Positions 53,606-64,000 of a stretch of DNA of 64,000 nt are shown one piece after another; the stretch's first letter is position 1; every line of letters starts with the position of its first letter. Position numbers and translations under genes: made by a program. Below the pieces are notes generated by a model, which was not told the origin of the DNA, did no database searches, and saw only the letters and a list, made by a program, of their open reading frames with translations. The stretch is from Gaertneriomyces semiglobifer (lineage: Eukaryota; Chytridiomycota; Chytridiomycetes; Spizellomycetales; Spizellomycetaceae). Where the stretch lies: assembly GCA_025558075.1 (NCBI GenBank), contig JAHLKF010000008.1, forward strand, positions 806,001-870,000, read 5' to 3'.

Positions 53606-53806
53606 CTACTGACTCGCCCTCAACTGGCAACTCGCAACTAAGTGCCAAAACCACCTTGTTCCTGAGACTGAAATGGATTCTTTTTCAGTGATTCTCTGAT
53701 CCAGGTCTGCCCCTTTGTTCAAAATCTGCCTTGCTTGCACTTTCCAGCGCGCAACCGTGCGTCCACATACATCAAACACCAATGCAATCTGTTTCCTAGA
53801 AAGCAC
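53606..53806 (-). CDS. Transposase-like helix-turn-helix fragment
   Basis: Open minus-strand frame of 66 residues. Its first half reads SRKQIALVFDVCGRTVARWK, which has the spacing of a homeodomain-like helix-turn-helix as in Tc1/mariner or related transposases. The catalytic DDE part is missing and no terminal repeats were found nearby, so this would be a degraded remnant. Not certain. Confidence 0.3.
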   Translation of the reverse strand: MLSRKQIALVFDVCGRTVARWKVQARQILNKGADLDQRITEKESISVSGTRWFWHLVASCQLRASQ

Positions 53807-53867
53807 CCAACGACCAGAGGTTCTTCAAGGCACTCTTGTTGTAAGTAGGACAGGATTGGTTCGCTCT

Positions 53868-54215
53868 TCATGGATGCCGTCGATTTCCGTCGCATCTCAT
53901 TGACTTTACGCAGTTCTTGATGAAGCAGCAGCAGTATATATATACTACCGCCAAAGCACTCGCACTCCCTCCTTCCAGTGAATCACATAGCAACTGCGTG
54001 ATTTTGGCATTCCGATAGGGTACTTGTGCCTTGTTGTCTTTCAACACAGATACAACGGATCGTATTGCCAAGAGGGACGAGTTGATGTGCCCGACTTTCG
54101 TCCATTCGGTCGCCTTCGTCTCCGGCATACCTGTTATCTTCGGAGCCAGCCAAATCAATCAGGGAGATTTTGGAAGTGAGCACCTTGTCCTATACAAGTA
54201 TCCTCAAAATACAGG
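53868..54215 (-). pseudogene. Kinesin motor-domain fragment (KIF22/Kid-like), frame broken
   Basis: On the minus strand the first piece (about 54195-54130) reads LTSKISLIDLAGSEDNR, containing the kinesin switch-II motif DLAGSE. The next part continues in another frame: HINSSLLAIRSVVSVL and VPYRNAKITQLLCDSLEGG (54085-53950), the standard motor sequence after switch II. LIDLAGSEDNR is typical of the Kid/KIF22 class. The change of frame falls just after EDNR; a donor-like GTATGC is there, but no acceptor rejoins the motor without losing conserved residues. The P-loop half and any tail are absent. I read this as a truncated, frameshifted copy. Confidence 0.6.
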
Positions 54216-54397
54216 CAAGACATGCGACCGCACGGTCATACATGGATACATACGAATGGTTGCATAACGTCGCTCCAGATCCACCCCCAAGTTGGAACCG
54301 GAACAAACTCTAGATCTACCAGGGTGTTCACTGGAAAGTCGTCCGCTGCGGCCCACACAGATCTAGAGACGAGGGTATATGTATTGAGCACACAGTT
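54216..54397. other. Short interval, nothing recognised
   Basis: Lies between the kinesin fragment and a small hypothetical frame; no feature seen. Confidence 0.3.
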
Positions 54398-54673
54398 TTA
54401 AGTATACAGGTAGTCCTGAGTCCTAACCAACCACAATAACGATCTCCAAACCACGGTATCGCACGCACGGCCTACTTGAAAAGGTAACTTAAAAAAAGTG
54501 GGATCAGCACATAGCAGCGGAAACAATGAATCCGACCAAACTACCCCGACACAGATACCAATACCAGCAGCCCCCATCACCCGCCGTGAAAGTCCTTGTA
54601 CGACGTATCGCAAGAACCCACCGAGGACCGCAAAGGCTGCCGGCACCAGCCCCAGCAGTTCATGGGCAAACAT
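54398..54673 (-). CDS. Hypothetical small membrane protein
   Basis: From ATG at 54673 the frame gives 91 residues: MFAHELLGLVPAAFAVLGGF then a basic RYVVQGLSRRVMG, a second hydrophobic segment (AAGIGICVGVVW) and a polar, aromatic C-terminus (LLWLVRTQDYLYT). A TATATAAG lies about 120 bases upstream on the same strand. The N-terminal 30 residues resemble the single-anchor start of complex I MWFE/NDUFA1 proteins, but the ERDRR motif of that family is not present, so the resemblance is not relied on. Unrecognised. Confidence 0.35.
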   Translation of the reverse strand: MFAHELLGLVPAAFAVLGGFLRYVVQGLSRRVMGAAGIGICVGVVWSDSLFPLLCADPTFFKLPFQVGRACDTVVWRSLLWLVRTQDYLYT

Positions 54674-54793
54674 CGAACCTAACTGCAATAGTAAAATGCT
54701 GCACCCACCTAATTGAATAACCTCATGTGTTGTCGGCCGTGGTGAAGGATGGATGAGGATGTGTGAACGCGAGGGAAAGAGACTGAGGGCGCG

Positions 54794-54801
54794 CTTATAT
54801 A
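54794..54801 (-). promoter_or_regulatory. TATA box upstream of the small membrane protein
   Basis: TATATAAG on the minus strand flanked by GC-rich sequence (GCGTC before, CGCGC after), about 120 bases before the ATG at 54673. Confidence 0.4.
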
Positions 54802-57096
54802 GACGCGAACTCCCCAAATCACCCTAACACCAGTTAAGTGGAATGTGGCGCGCAGCCGTATATTGCGGTACAGTAGCCATGTATCAATAAGTAACTATAA
54901 AACTCCGCTACGCGTTCGGTTTGAAAAGCTCACGCATAACCTCTTGGCTTACATCTTGCCCGACATCGGCCATTGCGTCTGCGAGTATTCTCAACATGAC
55001 TGCCGGTACGTTCTTGTACTTTGCACCAATTGTGCTAGCGACTTGCATCGGTCGTCCTGCAACAACTTGCTAGGTGGGGTGGTGTGAGGTCGGGACAACT
55101 TCTTGGGCAGGGCGGATCGCAGCCGGAGCCCCTAGCCAGGGCGACGTTTGAAAGAAGTCGCTGTATTTGCCGAACACGCTTCGATCTCTTCGCCTGGATT
55201 GGTGCCACTCCATGGCGCTTGCATGATCGATCCAATGCCAGACGATCCTATGAATTTGCATTGAATATGTTCAGAGGCATTGGGAGATGACGGAACATGC
55301 AAAATGAAGCTAACTTCGCTGATTTGCCGGTACAAATCTTCACGTCATACGCGACCACAGCGCCGCCTAGCCCGTGGGCAGTTGCTATCAGCCTGGGCAG
55401 TGTGTTTTAGCAGAGGGCAAATCAAGAGGCTAGAGATGACATAAATGCCAGAACAGACCTAGCTGCTACCACCGCTGTAGCTGAGTGGTGTTTCCAATCA
55501 ACATCCGGAATCTTTGCTGCCAACACCTTTGTTACCTTGGCGGCTATGCGGTCCGGGTGCAAGATTGTCAATCTTGTCGGTTCACAGGCGCAACCCCGCC
55601 TGACGTCGTATTCGGCCGGATTGGCCGCAATATCCGCTACCACGACTTCCCACAATGGATGGCGTTCATCGGGTAGTTCCTCAAACGCGTTGAGAGGCTC
55701 AGCAAGGTTATACTCGACGTTCCTACCGACCTTCTGTTGGCAACCGATGATCATTGATCTAGAATTGGCACAGAACCACCTCCTTTCCGACCGGTTTCAT
55801 TCCGATCAATTTCCAGCTCAATTCAGTGTTAATCAAAGCACCGCTGTGGGCCCCAATGTCTTGGAATGCCGCAAGCAAAACACCGCCTCGAAAAAATTGA
55901 AAGCAGCGTTTCCCCTCCGCGCAGTGCACATACATTCTCCCTTAACTCATTCTCCGACGGAGAATGCATGTGCACTGCGGACGAGGAGCGAAACGGAAAT
56001 ACCGTCCGATCCTTCGCTGCGAGCAGACTCAGTAGCGAGACGTCAAATTGTTGGTAGTTGTGCCCAACTTAATTCGACTGTTCGCTTGCGATTTCATTTG
56101 TTCTAACGAGGTCGTAGAACAATTTAATTGACTGTCCTGCGATAAGGGGATATTTCTCATCTGCTCTCGTTTGGCTTCTTTGAGGGAGAAAGAGGTTCGA
56201 GCAATCAGACGGAGTGAAGTTGCGCAAGATATGTCCTCTTAGTGGCCGTGAGAATGCTATAATGCCCTTGCAGCTCCTTCAGTTCCTCCATCCGATATGG
56301 CTGAGGTGACGAACCATGACCTCTAAGTGAGCAAATGCGAGTGTAGAGCTCACCAACCTATTCAAAAGAGAAATTCAATTGTTCTTCAAGACAGTCTCAG
56401 GAAGCGGGGGGTAAACCAATCGTCATACCGTCTGTCCTTTGGCAAAGTAAAACACTGCATTTCCATTGGAGGATCCACTGGGTGCGGCCATCTGTCCTAT
56501 GATCCCTGAGGAGACACAGAGGATTCCATTGGACTTACCGCAAGTCAAGAGGAATCATGATGCGGAGCAGAAGATGTCGACGGTCTCTTCACATCTATCA
56601 CCGTTGTGAGGCAGTCGCATATACTTTGACAGCGCGGACCAGTATTTGACCTCAAATCTCTGATCCGATAAAGTTGCTAAGTACTATTGACTACTCAAAA
56701 AGACTAACAGCCGAGGTTCATGACCCATGGCGTTTTCTTCTGAGGGTATCAGTTTAGAGTCGGGAGCCCGTACCACCCTCCGCGTTCTGTTCATTTTCGT
56801 TGACAGCAGTTGATCATCAGAGTTGTTGAACCAGCCATTTGCGGTGGATCACGTACGTAGATGGGCTTTCACAACTTCTTTGAACCAAAAGAACATTCTT
56901 GTCGAGTACCCGGGTTCCGTTGAGATACTTCACACTCTTACCACGAGTTCGGTGGAGCGCGCGGGCTTTGCACTCCACAACCGGTCGAATGTCAGCCACG
57001 ACACGTCGAGCATCGGAGCCCCCAAAAATTCCTGACTTTTTTGTTCCCATCTACACCATGGGCAGGTAGCATTTCTACACTGACATGAAGGACGGC
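54802..57096. other. Gene-poor accessory interval with an alpha/beta-hydrolase-like remnant
   Basis: No complete gene. On the minus strand 55754-55422 is open with protein-like composition (IPDVDWKHHSATAVVAARSV), and 55395-55331 in another frame reads ATAHGLGGAVVAYDV, resembling the nucleophile elbow of class-3 lipases but with Gly where Ser is expected. The pieces are probably decayed. A 21-bp hairpin lies at 55920-55979. A minus-strand frame at 57050-56817 has no recognised domain. Confidence 0.3.
55920..55979. repeat. 21-bp inverted repeat (one mismatch)
   Basis: Left arm 55920-55940 begins CGCAGTGCACATACATTCTC and right arm 55959-55979 is its reverse complement except one A/G difference; 18 bases separate them, including a second CATTCTCC. 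Confidence 0.92.
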
Positions 57097-57102
57097 TATA
57101 AA
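57097..57102 (+). promoter_or_regulatory. TATA box of the small secreted protein gene
   Basis: TATAAA in the context GGCTATAAAATGC, 80 bases upstream of the ATG at 57177: a good core-promoter match and spacing. Confidence 0.65.
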
Positions 57103-57176
57103 ATGCGGGCGTCGCCAATGTCGTTTGGCTATTTGCCACCATCACTAGTCTTACTAGCCCCGCGAGTTTATTCAAA

Positions 57177-57621
57177 ATGAAGGTCTCCGCTATCCTCGCT
57201 ACGGCTGCTGCCTTGACAGTCATCCCTGCTGTCAGCGCCAAGTGCGAGTACCAGAGCCATGGGGATAACCTTCACTGGCGTCTTACCACCTACAAATCGA
57301 AAGACTGCATCAACAAAATTGGGGGGTTCCAAGGCGGTGGCCTCGGATACCACCAATGCTTCAACTTGAAGCCCGGAGTCAAGAGCTTCATTTTCTCGGC
57401 CGATGAAGCTGGTCTCATTGAACCCGGGTGTTTCATTTTCTTCTATGATAAGCCAAAGTGTACCGGTGAGTTTGTCGCCGTCCGTTCTACGCGTAATCCG
57501 GATACGCGACTTATGTGTTTCTTTTTTGTCAGGTACCCAAGTTGGCCGGTCTGAAGGAGAGTGGAAGAAGTCTGCAGTCAAATCGAAACTTGCGAGTTTT
57601 GCTGTGAACTGCCATCGTTGA
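57177..57621 (+). CDS. Small secreted six-cysteine protein
   Basis: Exons 57177-57465 and 57533-57621 (67-base intron) give exactly 125 residues. Residues 1-21 form a signal peptide (MKVSAILATAAALTVIPAVSA). The mature part of about 104 residues has six cysteines (KCEY, KDCIN, HQCFNL, PGCFIFF, PKCTG, VNCHR), enough for three disulfides, and strand-rich segments such as VKSFIFSADEAG. The pattern recalls small gamma-crystallin-like or effector-type secreted proteins; no family is claimed. The start MKVSA... closely resembles the signal peptide of the LPMO-like protein at 18887. Confidence 0.75.
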
Positions 57622-58211
57622 ACCATCGAATCCATCCGGCATGACATGAATCGATAGTGTTTATACCTCATCTATATAGTAACTTGAACTTTGTCGAGAA
57701 TATACCTTTCTTGATGCTAGATGCTATGGCCAAATTGAGATTCAGCGGTGAGCTTGTGCCGTCGACACTGAAAGACTTGACTCCTTGGCTGGCACCGATA
57801 TGGAATTCCCTACTTGCTTGTATGCATTGAACGCGGTAGAATACACCACTATCGTTCCTGGGGACCTGTGAGCGAATCTATCCAAAGCTTGACAAGTGCA
57901 TCAAGACCCTTTTAACTTGATCTCGATGACCCATTTGTTCATCGTGTGGAAATGGACCGGTGATGTCTTGTTTGATGTGGGACCGGAGAGCGTTCTGAGC
58001 GGCATCGTTCATGTGCAATACACGGCAGGAATTCCCAGCACACAAAAACTTTGCTACCCAAGTTCAGGGAGAAGCCGAGGAGCAGGCGGCCGGGAGGAAT
58101 GTTCGCGTTGAAAAATCCTCGACCTCGACTGAAGGCGTGTTGTCCAAAATCTACTGATGCATGTATGTATATATACAGAATATTGCTGATGTTGCACACC
58201 GTGTTAGGGCC
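57622..58211. other. Convergent intergenic region
   Basis: Between the 3' ends of the secreted-protein gene (+) and the antiporter (-). Short frames only; no feature recognised. Confidence 0.45.
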
Positions 58212-60877
58212 TTAAACCTGTACATCTGCCACCCACCCTTCACCTTTCCTCACAACTACTACACTGCTCACACACTCTTCATCTGCCCAATGACCCAGTA
58301 CGCCACGCCTCCTCATCCCGCCCGCGCTCATTATAGGAGGGCTCACACTTGTGTAATAAGCGTCATACCCAATCACCACCAAATCCTTTCTACCGAGGCA
58401 GGCACCTCGGTCGATGACATCTTGTAAGGGGTTCATGGATGCAACATGCGTGACAGAGACATTCAAGGTGGCGCGTCGCAGGGAGGCAAAGCTGTCATGT
58501 AAAGTAAGGTCGGTTGATGACTTCCTATCTTCAGGCACGTCTCCGTCGTCTCGTACGTCAATGGTATTGGTAGAACCATCAGGCTCAACGGTCATAACGT
58601 GCACGTTGTCGCCAACCTTGGGCGCATAAGGTTGTACTTGGAGCACAACCACTCGTACTCCTCGTTGGGCAGCAAGTGAACTAACGAACCGCAAGCAATC
58701 GTGACATTCGGGGGTACCGAAAAATGGTACCAGCACAGTCTGCTCAAAGTGTCCCTCTGCAAAACTGTGAATGTCCACTGGGCCCTCTTCGGCGCTCTGA
58801 GTGACTCCAAATCCTCGGTCGACGAACACCGCGACGGTACACGGCGCAATGTTGAGGACATCCTTGATTAATGGTTCAGCAAGAGGACTGGTCCGCAACG
58901 CCAGCACTTTGTTCGTGTCAGGGTCCAACGGCACATGCCATGGCACGACAACCAGGTCTGCACTAGCATCATTGGCGGTCTCAACTACTTTTGCTGCAAA
59001 GTCCTCTGTAGGAGAAACAGATACTAGAGTGGTCACGCCCCCAGCTCGGTTCAGCTTACTGAACGTACGGAAGACGTTAACAACAGGATCTGCCCGCATG
59101 GTCTCCGTCGCGTTAGCCGCCATCAAATAGGTCGAGGTACGTTCCGTAAGTCTAATGAGCCGAAGGGCGTAAACGTTGACTCGATGCCTCGCCGTTTGAA
59201 ACATTTGTGTAATGCTCATCATCGGAGGAACAGTGTGCATGCTCGGTAGACAGAGGACGACCTTCATGTCATCCGAACTTTTGGGATTCTGCTCAGGGCC
59301 AGGTTTATCGCCACCGGCGGATAGCATTTCGTGGGAGACAGAACGAGATGGCTTCACATATTTCTTGGGTGAATAAACCCAGGTGATGAGCGGCGTGGTC
59401 ATGAATGTGGTGATAAGTGCCATGATCACGAACATCGTGAAGATCTTCTGATTGATGACCCCAGCGGTATAGCCGAGATTGAGGACGATGAGCTCCACCA
59501 GTCTGTATGCGAAATTACAGTGAATACGCTGATGACAACGAATGGCGACAGATCGCCTAAGCGTTAACGTACCCTTTAGTATTCATAAGAATGCCAGATG
59601 CGATGGACTCTCGCCAATTGAAGCCAGTCAAACGCGCCGCAGCAGTGCATCCGATCACTTTACCACCGCATGCAGCCACAATCACCAAAAATGTGTAGGC
59701 CCAAGCCTCTCCATCGTTCAACATTCCTATATTGGTGTTGAGTCCGGAGTATGCGAAATACTAGAGGAGGTAGCCAAATCAGAACTACACTTGAGACCAG
59801 CGGGAAACCGTTAACAAAAACACATACCAAAGGAAGCAACAGCATCGTCACAAGATCCTCAATCTTTTCGGTCAGCTTAATCGCAAACCCGTGGTCATGC
59901 GGAGTAATCAATCCCGCTAGGAATGCACCAAAAATTGCATGTACACCGGCGGCTTGAGTGAAAAAACTTGATACCAGAATGACAATGAAGGTGACCAACA
60001 CGCTCAAGTGCGAGATCGAATCACTATTGGCAGATCTCTTCACCAAGAATTGTAATACTGGTCGGATCGCGAACCAGAGAAAGAGGCCCCACGCAATGAC
60101 CACGAGGAAGACATAGAACGCCTGGATCGAGTTCGACGGGTTGTTGATCAATGCAACGACAAGAATCAGAAGGCACCAGGCTATTCCATCATCGACAGCG
60201 GCGGAAGCAAGGGTAATTTGTCCAATAGGCGTCTGAATAAGTTTCGTTTCGGTGAGAATACGAGCAAGTACGGGAAATGCTATGACGCAAGAGTCAGCAC
60301 AGACATCAACGAACACTCTTCAGATGAGCATCCTCACCAGTTATAGACATCGCGACACCAAGAAACACGAAGAAACTTGTAAAGGGTACAGTCTTGTCGG
60401 CGAGGTTGTCATAGATCAAGCGACTCACTCCGACACCCACGGCAAACGGAAGCGCAATGCCTGTGAGCGAGATAGCGGCAGATTGCCGAAACTTTTTGAA
60501 AACGGTTGTTGGGTCCAGTTCAATTCCGACCAGAAACAGAAACAGGATCAAGGCAAAGTTGGCGATCAGCGAAAGGCGGGGAAGGGATTCCTGCCAACGA
60601 CATGGTGAGCTTCGACGAAGCCATATATCACAGATCAATTTCGTTCACATACTTGGGGGAAGACATTGTCTTTGAAAGCCTGGGAACGGGAACATAGTGA
60701 AGGCCCTAGTAGAATACCTCCTATGACCTCTGCTATAACCCTTGGTTGTTTGAGATATCCCAGCCCTATAGCCAAGACTCGCGAGAGCACTACTATAAGT
60801 ATTATTTGAACCAAGAAGAGACCGATCGGGTCGGCCAAGGGGTTGGTCCCGGCAAGGAATGTTCCTCCTTCACCCAT
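58212..60877 (-). CDS. KHA1: K+/H+ antiporter, Kha1/KefB-like (CPA2)
   Basis: Exons 60877-60653, 60590-60338, 60279-59828, 59760-59573 and 59502-58212 (introns 58-70 bases) sum to exactly 803 codons (802 residues). Residues 1-430 are the cation/proton exchanger domain: QIILIVVLSRVLAIGLGYLKQPRVIAEVIGGILLGPS, LILFLFLVGIELD, the SITAFPVLARIL segment, and the ASAAVDDGIAWCLL transport motif with two adjacent Asp, then GVHAIFGAFLAGLITPH and MNTKGLVELIVLNLG. The C-terminal 370 residues are cytosolic with two universal-stress-protein-like folds (DLVVVPWHVPLD). Kha1 exchanges K+ for H+ in the yeast Golgi and affects pH and salt tolerance; the compartment here is inferred. Confidence 0.93.
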
Positions 60878-61607
60878 GCCTTTCAGTTCGCGTACGAGTG
60901 AGAAACTATGGTAGATACTGTGTGGACGACTTTCCTAGATTCCGAAGTACTCCGTCAAAGACTAAATACCGATATTGCCACCCGAGTATGCAAATGTGGT
61001 AGCGACTAGTGGGAGCCTGCCCACTGACAACAGTGGAATGAGGGTCAGAACACCAGAGTCTTCCTTTTATAGCTAGCTCAGCCGATCCCTTGAATTAACC
61101 TGGTCTTGACGTCTGTGGCGGCACACATAATTCCTTTCCACCGTTCGCTGCTGCTTACCGCTTCCCACGAACTATTGTAAATGTTATAGTTATTAAGACA
61201 TCCTTTGATGCCAAGGCGGAAAAGGCCCAGGCTCGTGTTCTGACGCGCGTGGGTCACTGTCCCAAAATTCCATTTGACCGCCGCTATGAACTCATCTCAG
61301 CGTTGAAGGTAGGATCTCACTCAATCTACGCCGTCTGGTGGCATACATTCTCCTGTGCCTCGGTGCCTTTTGCACTTGCGGGGTCCGTGTGGCATGAAGG
61401 ATGAAACTTAAATTGAACTAATCATGCGCGACAAATAAGTTATGTCCTAAACGTCTAAGATATAGCCAAGAACGAACGGCAGCAGCAGTCAGCTTCATTG
61501 CACGAATCTGGGAGGAAAACAAGCGGGTTGACTCAGTCCTGTGAGCACAAGAACGACACCACCGGGGTATATTTTATCTAACAATGTCTATCTAACAAGC
61601 GTCGTGA
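60878..61607. other. Intergenic region with one orphan plus-strand exon-like piece
   Basis: Promoter side of the antiporter. A plus-strand frame at 61190-61308 is preceded by an AG acceptor and followed by GTAGGA; it reads SFDAKAEKAQARVLTRVGHC, good helix-like composition, but no neighbouring exon was found. Confidence 0.3.
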
Positions 61608-64000
61608 CTATCTAGGTTCTAAAGGTCCAATACACACACTGACAACGTTGGACCTCTCAACGTAAACACTGCCCATTTCCCGGACATGCACGAAAACCAC
61701 CGTTTTCATCTCCACCGGCTTCGGTGTTAAACTGCTATCATCCACATTCGGACAGCTGTCGTAGAACTCATCAATGAGTCCAAACGGGTCGAAATCGTCG
61801 AAATCCTCTACTTCTAGCGTAGGGTCAACCGCGGCAGGAACTTGTTCCACTGTTCGATATGTCTCCGAAGCTGACTGCAATAACATGTTTCCAACTCGGT
61901 CGATTTGCTGCAATAGGCCGGAAAGCTTGCACTTGGCCCCATTCTCTTCCACTAAAGTTATTGCAATTACTGGTGATATCGCGCACTTATCAAGCGCCTC
62001 ACGGAGATGGAGTTGGAGCAGCTGAGGTTCGGCAGAATCTAGAAAGCATCCTTCTCAGTAATCGATTGATTCCACATTACACAAATAGGTGACCAACCTG
62101 CTGCAAACATCAGTCCGCCAGGGATATCAATCTCCAGAGCCCGTTTGGTAACGGGCCTCTGATTGGTATCCATATGCTCCAACCCATAACATTCTCTATC
62201 TGTGGCGCCTAGTGTGCGGCACAAGGGCCATCTCTTGGTAACAGCGCTGTTAATGGCAATTTCATCAACGACAATGGATGCTCTGGGTGGAATCATAACG
62301 TCTTCAGGTGGTGGCGTTACATCAACAGAGACGGAATGTGCGATAGGGTGAGCGGTACTTGACTCAACGACTGGGTGGCATTCAAGATCCTCAGGTGGAG
62401 CTGTCGCCTCGACGGTCTTCGGTAATGCTGCAACGCACGGTCCATCAGCCTGAGACGGAATGGGTGGATTATCCATCACGCTGCTTTCATCGTGATTGAT
62501 ATTGGCGCGTATCCCGTCAAGGGAATCGCTGTCAACTTCAATTGATACGACATCTAGCGTATTGCTCGCCATGGCGTCCGTTGCATCATCTGTGGGTCTC
62601 GCCTCTGTGGACGCAGTATCTGTGCAGGGTCTTGATGATTCTGCCGCCTGAGTGTTTGCTACTAATGACTCTTGCTCCATCGCATTCTCTTCAGCAGCGT
62701 CAGATATCTTTGGCCTTTCTTCACTAGAACCTCGTCTTCGCCCATCGTCATTAGGTCGCCAAAAATCTCTACTCTTCTTTTTCTTCTTTTTTCCACTTCC
62801 CGACAGACTCGGTGGCTGTTGCGCTCGTCTATTTGAATCACGCTCTTGGATGGTAATGCCACGATGCTCAGAGCCAGGATGCCAGTCCCTATACCGCTGC
62901 GTCTCTGGATCCCAAGTCGGATCGGATTCACGACCAATATTCGTGATACGCTGCTTTCGCGAGTCGGAGTCCTGCTCCTTTCCTGCAATATGATCCCGAT
63001 ATCGTTGCGTTCTCCGATCTCTAGATATATCCCGTTCGCAACTACTCTCGCGAAATTTTCGATGTTCAGAACTACGCCCAATGTGGGGTTTGCATTCTCC
63101 ACTGCTATCGCGTTTCTTACGCGACGAACGCGATGACGCTTCCCAGTTACGGTCCCGGTAGTTCTCCTTGCCGTCTTCCTTACGGCCTTCCATTGAGAAA
63201 GTGCTATCTTCGCTTCTTCGTCGTTCTCCATATTCGCGTCCCCGAGACTGATGTACGTCTTTCTCCAATGGTCTGGCTTCTGAGCTCTCATCACCAGGTG
63301 CACCGGCATCTCGGCTCTGTCCACTTTGTCTAGAGGCTTTCTTTAACCTACGCTTTATAGGATCCGCAGGTGCAATTTTCGTCCATCCTTCAGTTACATT
63401 GCGATCCACCGTTCGTTCCTGAATCATTACTGGACCTGCAGCTATTATTCTAGCGGGTTCGCCAGCGTCATCTACCGTCTCCTTGGTGCTTTCAAGCGGA
63501 GCCCTTGCGTCATGTCGTCGGTTAGTACTGGCCCGCCGATCTTGTCTAGCCTTCCGATTTTTATTCTTCCGTGGCCCTGTCGAGGGTGCCTTCCATCTCC
63601 TCTCTCTACTCGGCGAATGACTGAGGCTGCGACTGGAAGCACGATTGTGACCTTGTCCGCGACTAGAATCGCGACCTCTGCTCCGACTTCTGCTTCGAGA
63701 CATACTGGTATTCCTGCGACATCGATCCGACCGCTTGCTGTGGTCCATTTCCCAGTCACTGCGAAGCTTGTGACGAGGAGACGATATCACCGACGACCTT
63801 CTCGATTGAGAGATCGACCGTGGTCGGTTTGTGGAAGAAGATCGAGACCGCGGGCGGGACCGGTGACGGCGATGCTCTCGGTTTGAAGCGGATAATGCCT
63901 TTCCACTGTCACTTGGACTCTGACCGATTGAATCGCCTGGCGGTTGTATTGATGTTTTTCTCTCCGATAGCACGCCCAGTGGGCACTCGCTAAGAGGGAT
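61608..64000 (-). CDS. SR/RE-rich nuclear-type protein, 5' partial
   Basis: The frame is open to the window edge (64000), so the start is outside. Exon 64000-62098 joins exon 62038-61608 through a 59-base intron with a weak GTTGGT donor and a good AG acceptor. The N-terminal part is an extended Arg/Ser dipeptide region (RSRPRSRSSS, SMSRSRSRSRGRDSSRG) followed by Arg/Glu/Asp repeats (DPETQRYRDWHPG and related DRRTQRYRDH units) and a Lys run (GKKKKKKS). The last 350 residues are acidic, Pro/Ser-rich, then a possible folded end (GLMFAAG, QLLQLHLREALDKCA, FDDFDPFGLIDEF). SR-rich proteins commonly act in pre-mRNA splicing or nuclear speckles; no RNA-recognition motif is seen in the visible part, so function is unassigned. 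Confidence 0.7.

Noticed and set aside
1..64000. CRISPR arrays, tRNA/rRNA genes, bacterial operons or phage genes
   Set aside because: None seen; introns, signal peptides and gene families are all eukaryotic.

Overview
The window looks like nuclear DNA of a zoosporic (flagellated, chytrid-type) fungus. It has fungal marker genes: a PacC/Rim101-type zinc-finger factor, a Zn(II)2Cys6 factor with a PAS-like region, a chitin deacetylase, a CBM18 chitin-binding enzyme and a Kha1-type K+/H+ antiporter. It also carries genes for centrioles or cilia (rotatin, a TTC16-like TPR protein) that non-flagellated higher fungi are known to have lost. Most introns are 52-94 bases long with GT...AG ends, and many measure 58-73 bases. 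No genus can be named from the sequence alone.

Layout. 1-865: 5' part of a CSC1/OSCA-like channel (-). 2.2-2.9 kb: TLDc-domain protein (+). 3.2-4.9 kb: erythromycin-esterase-family protein with a likely mitochondrial presequence (+). 5.3-10.6 kb: complete clathrin heavy chain (-). 11.1-13.3 kb: TTC16-like TPR protein (+). 13.5-15.3 kb: unrecognised membrane protein (-). 15.8-17.9 kb: PacC/Rim101-like factor (+). 18.9-20.0 kb: secreted LPMO-like enzyme with two CBM18 modules (+). 20.6-22.0 kb: plasma-membrane syntaxin (-). 22-25.7 kb is gene-poor, with a coiled-coil ORF and hairpins. 25.7-29.2 kb: GPI ethanolamine-phosphate transferase 3 (+). 29.7-34.5 kb: giant Zn-cluster factor (-), divergent across 2 kb of simple repeats from an atypical Ras-like GTPase at 36.5-38.9 kb (+). 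39.7-45.9 kb: eight-exon rotatin (-). 47.1-48.6 kb: GPI-anchored chitin deacetylase (-). 49-57 kb is an accessory-looking stretch: duplicated coiled-coil genes, an orphan FG-repeat protein, a broken kinesin motor piece, a transposase-like helix-turn-helix ORF, direct and inverted repeats. 57.2 kb: small secreted six-cysteine protein (+). 58.2-60.9 kb: K+/H+ antiporter (-). 61.6-64 kb: SR/RE-rich protein, open at the window edge (-).

Functional links are loose, as expected in a eukaryote. Clathrin, syntaxin and GPI-anchor synthesis serve the secretory route by which the secreted chitin-active enzymes leave the cell. Rotatin and TTC16-like suggest a basal body or axoneme. No CRISPR array, operon, rRNA or tRNA was seen. 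The multi-exon models were joined by hand from reading frame, splice consensus and family similarity; for most of them the total coding length comes out as an exact multiple of three, which supports them.
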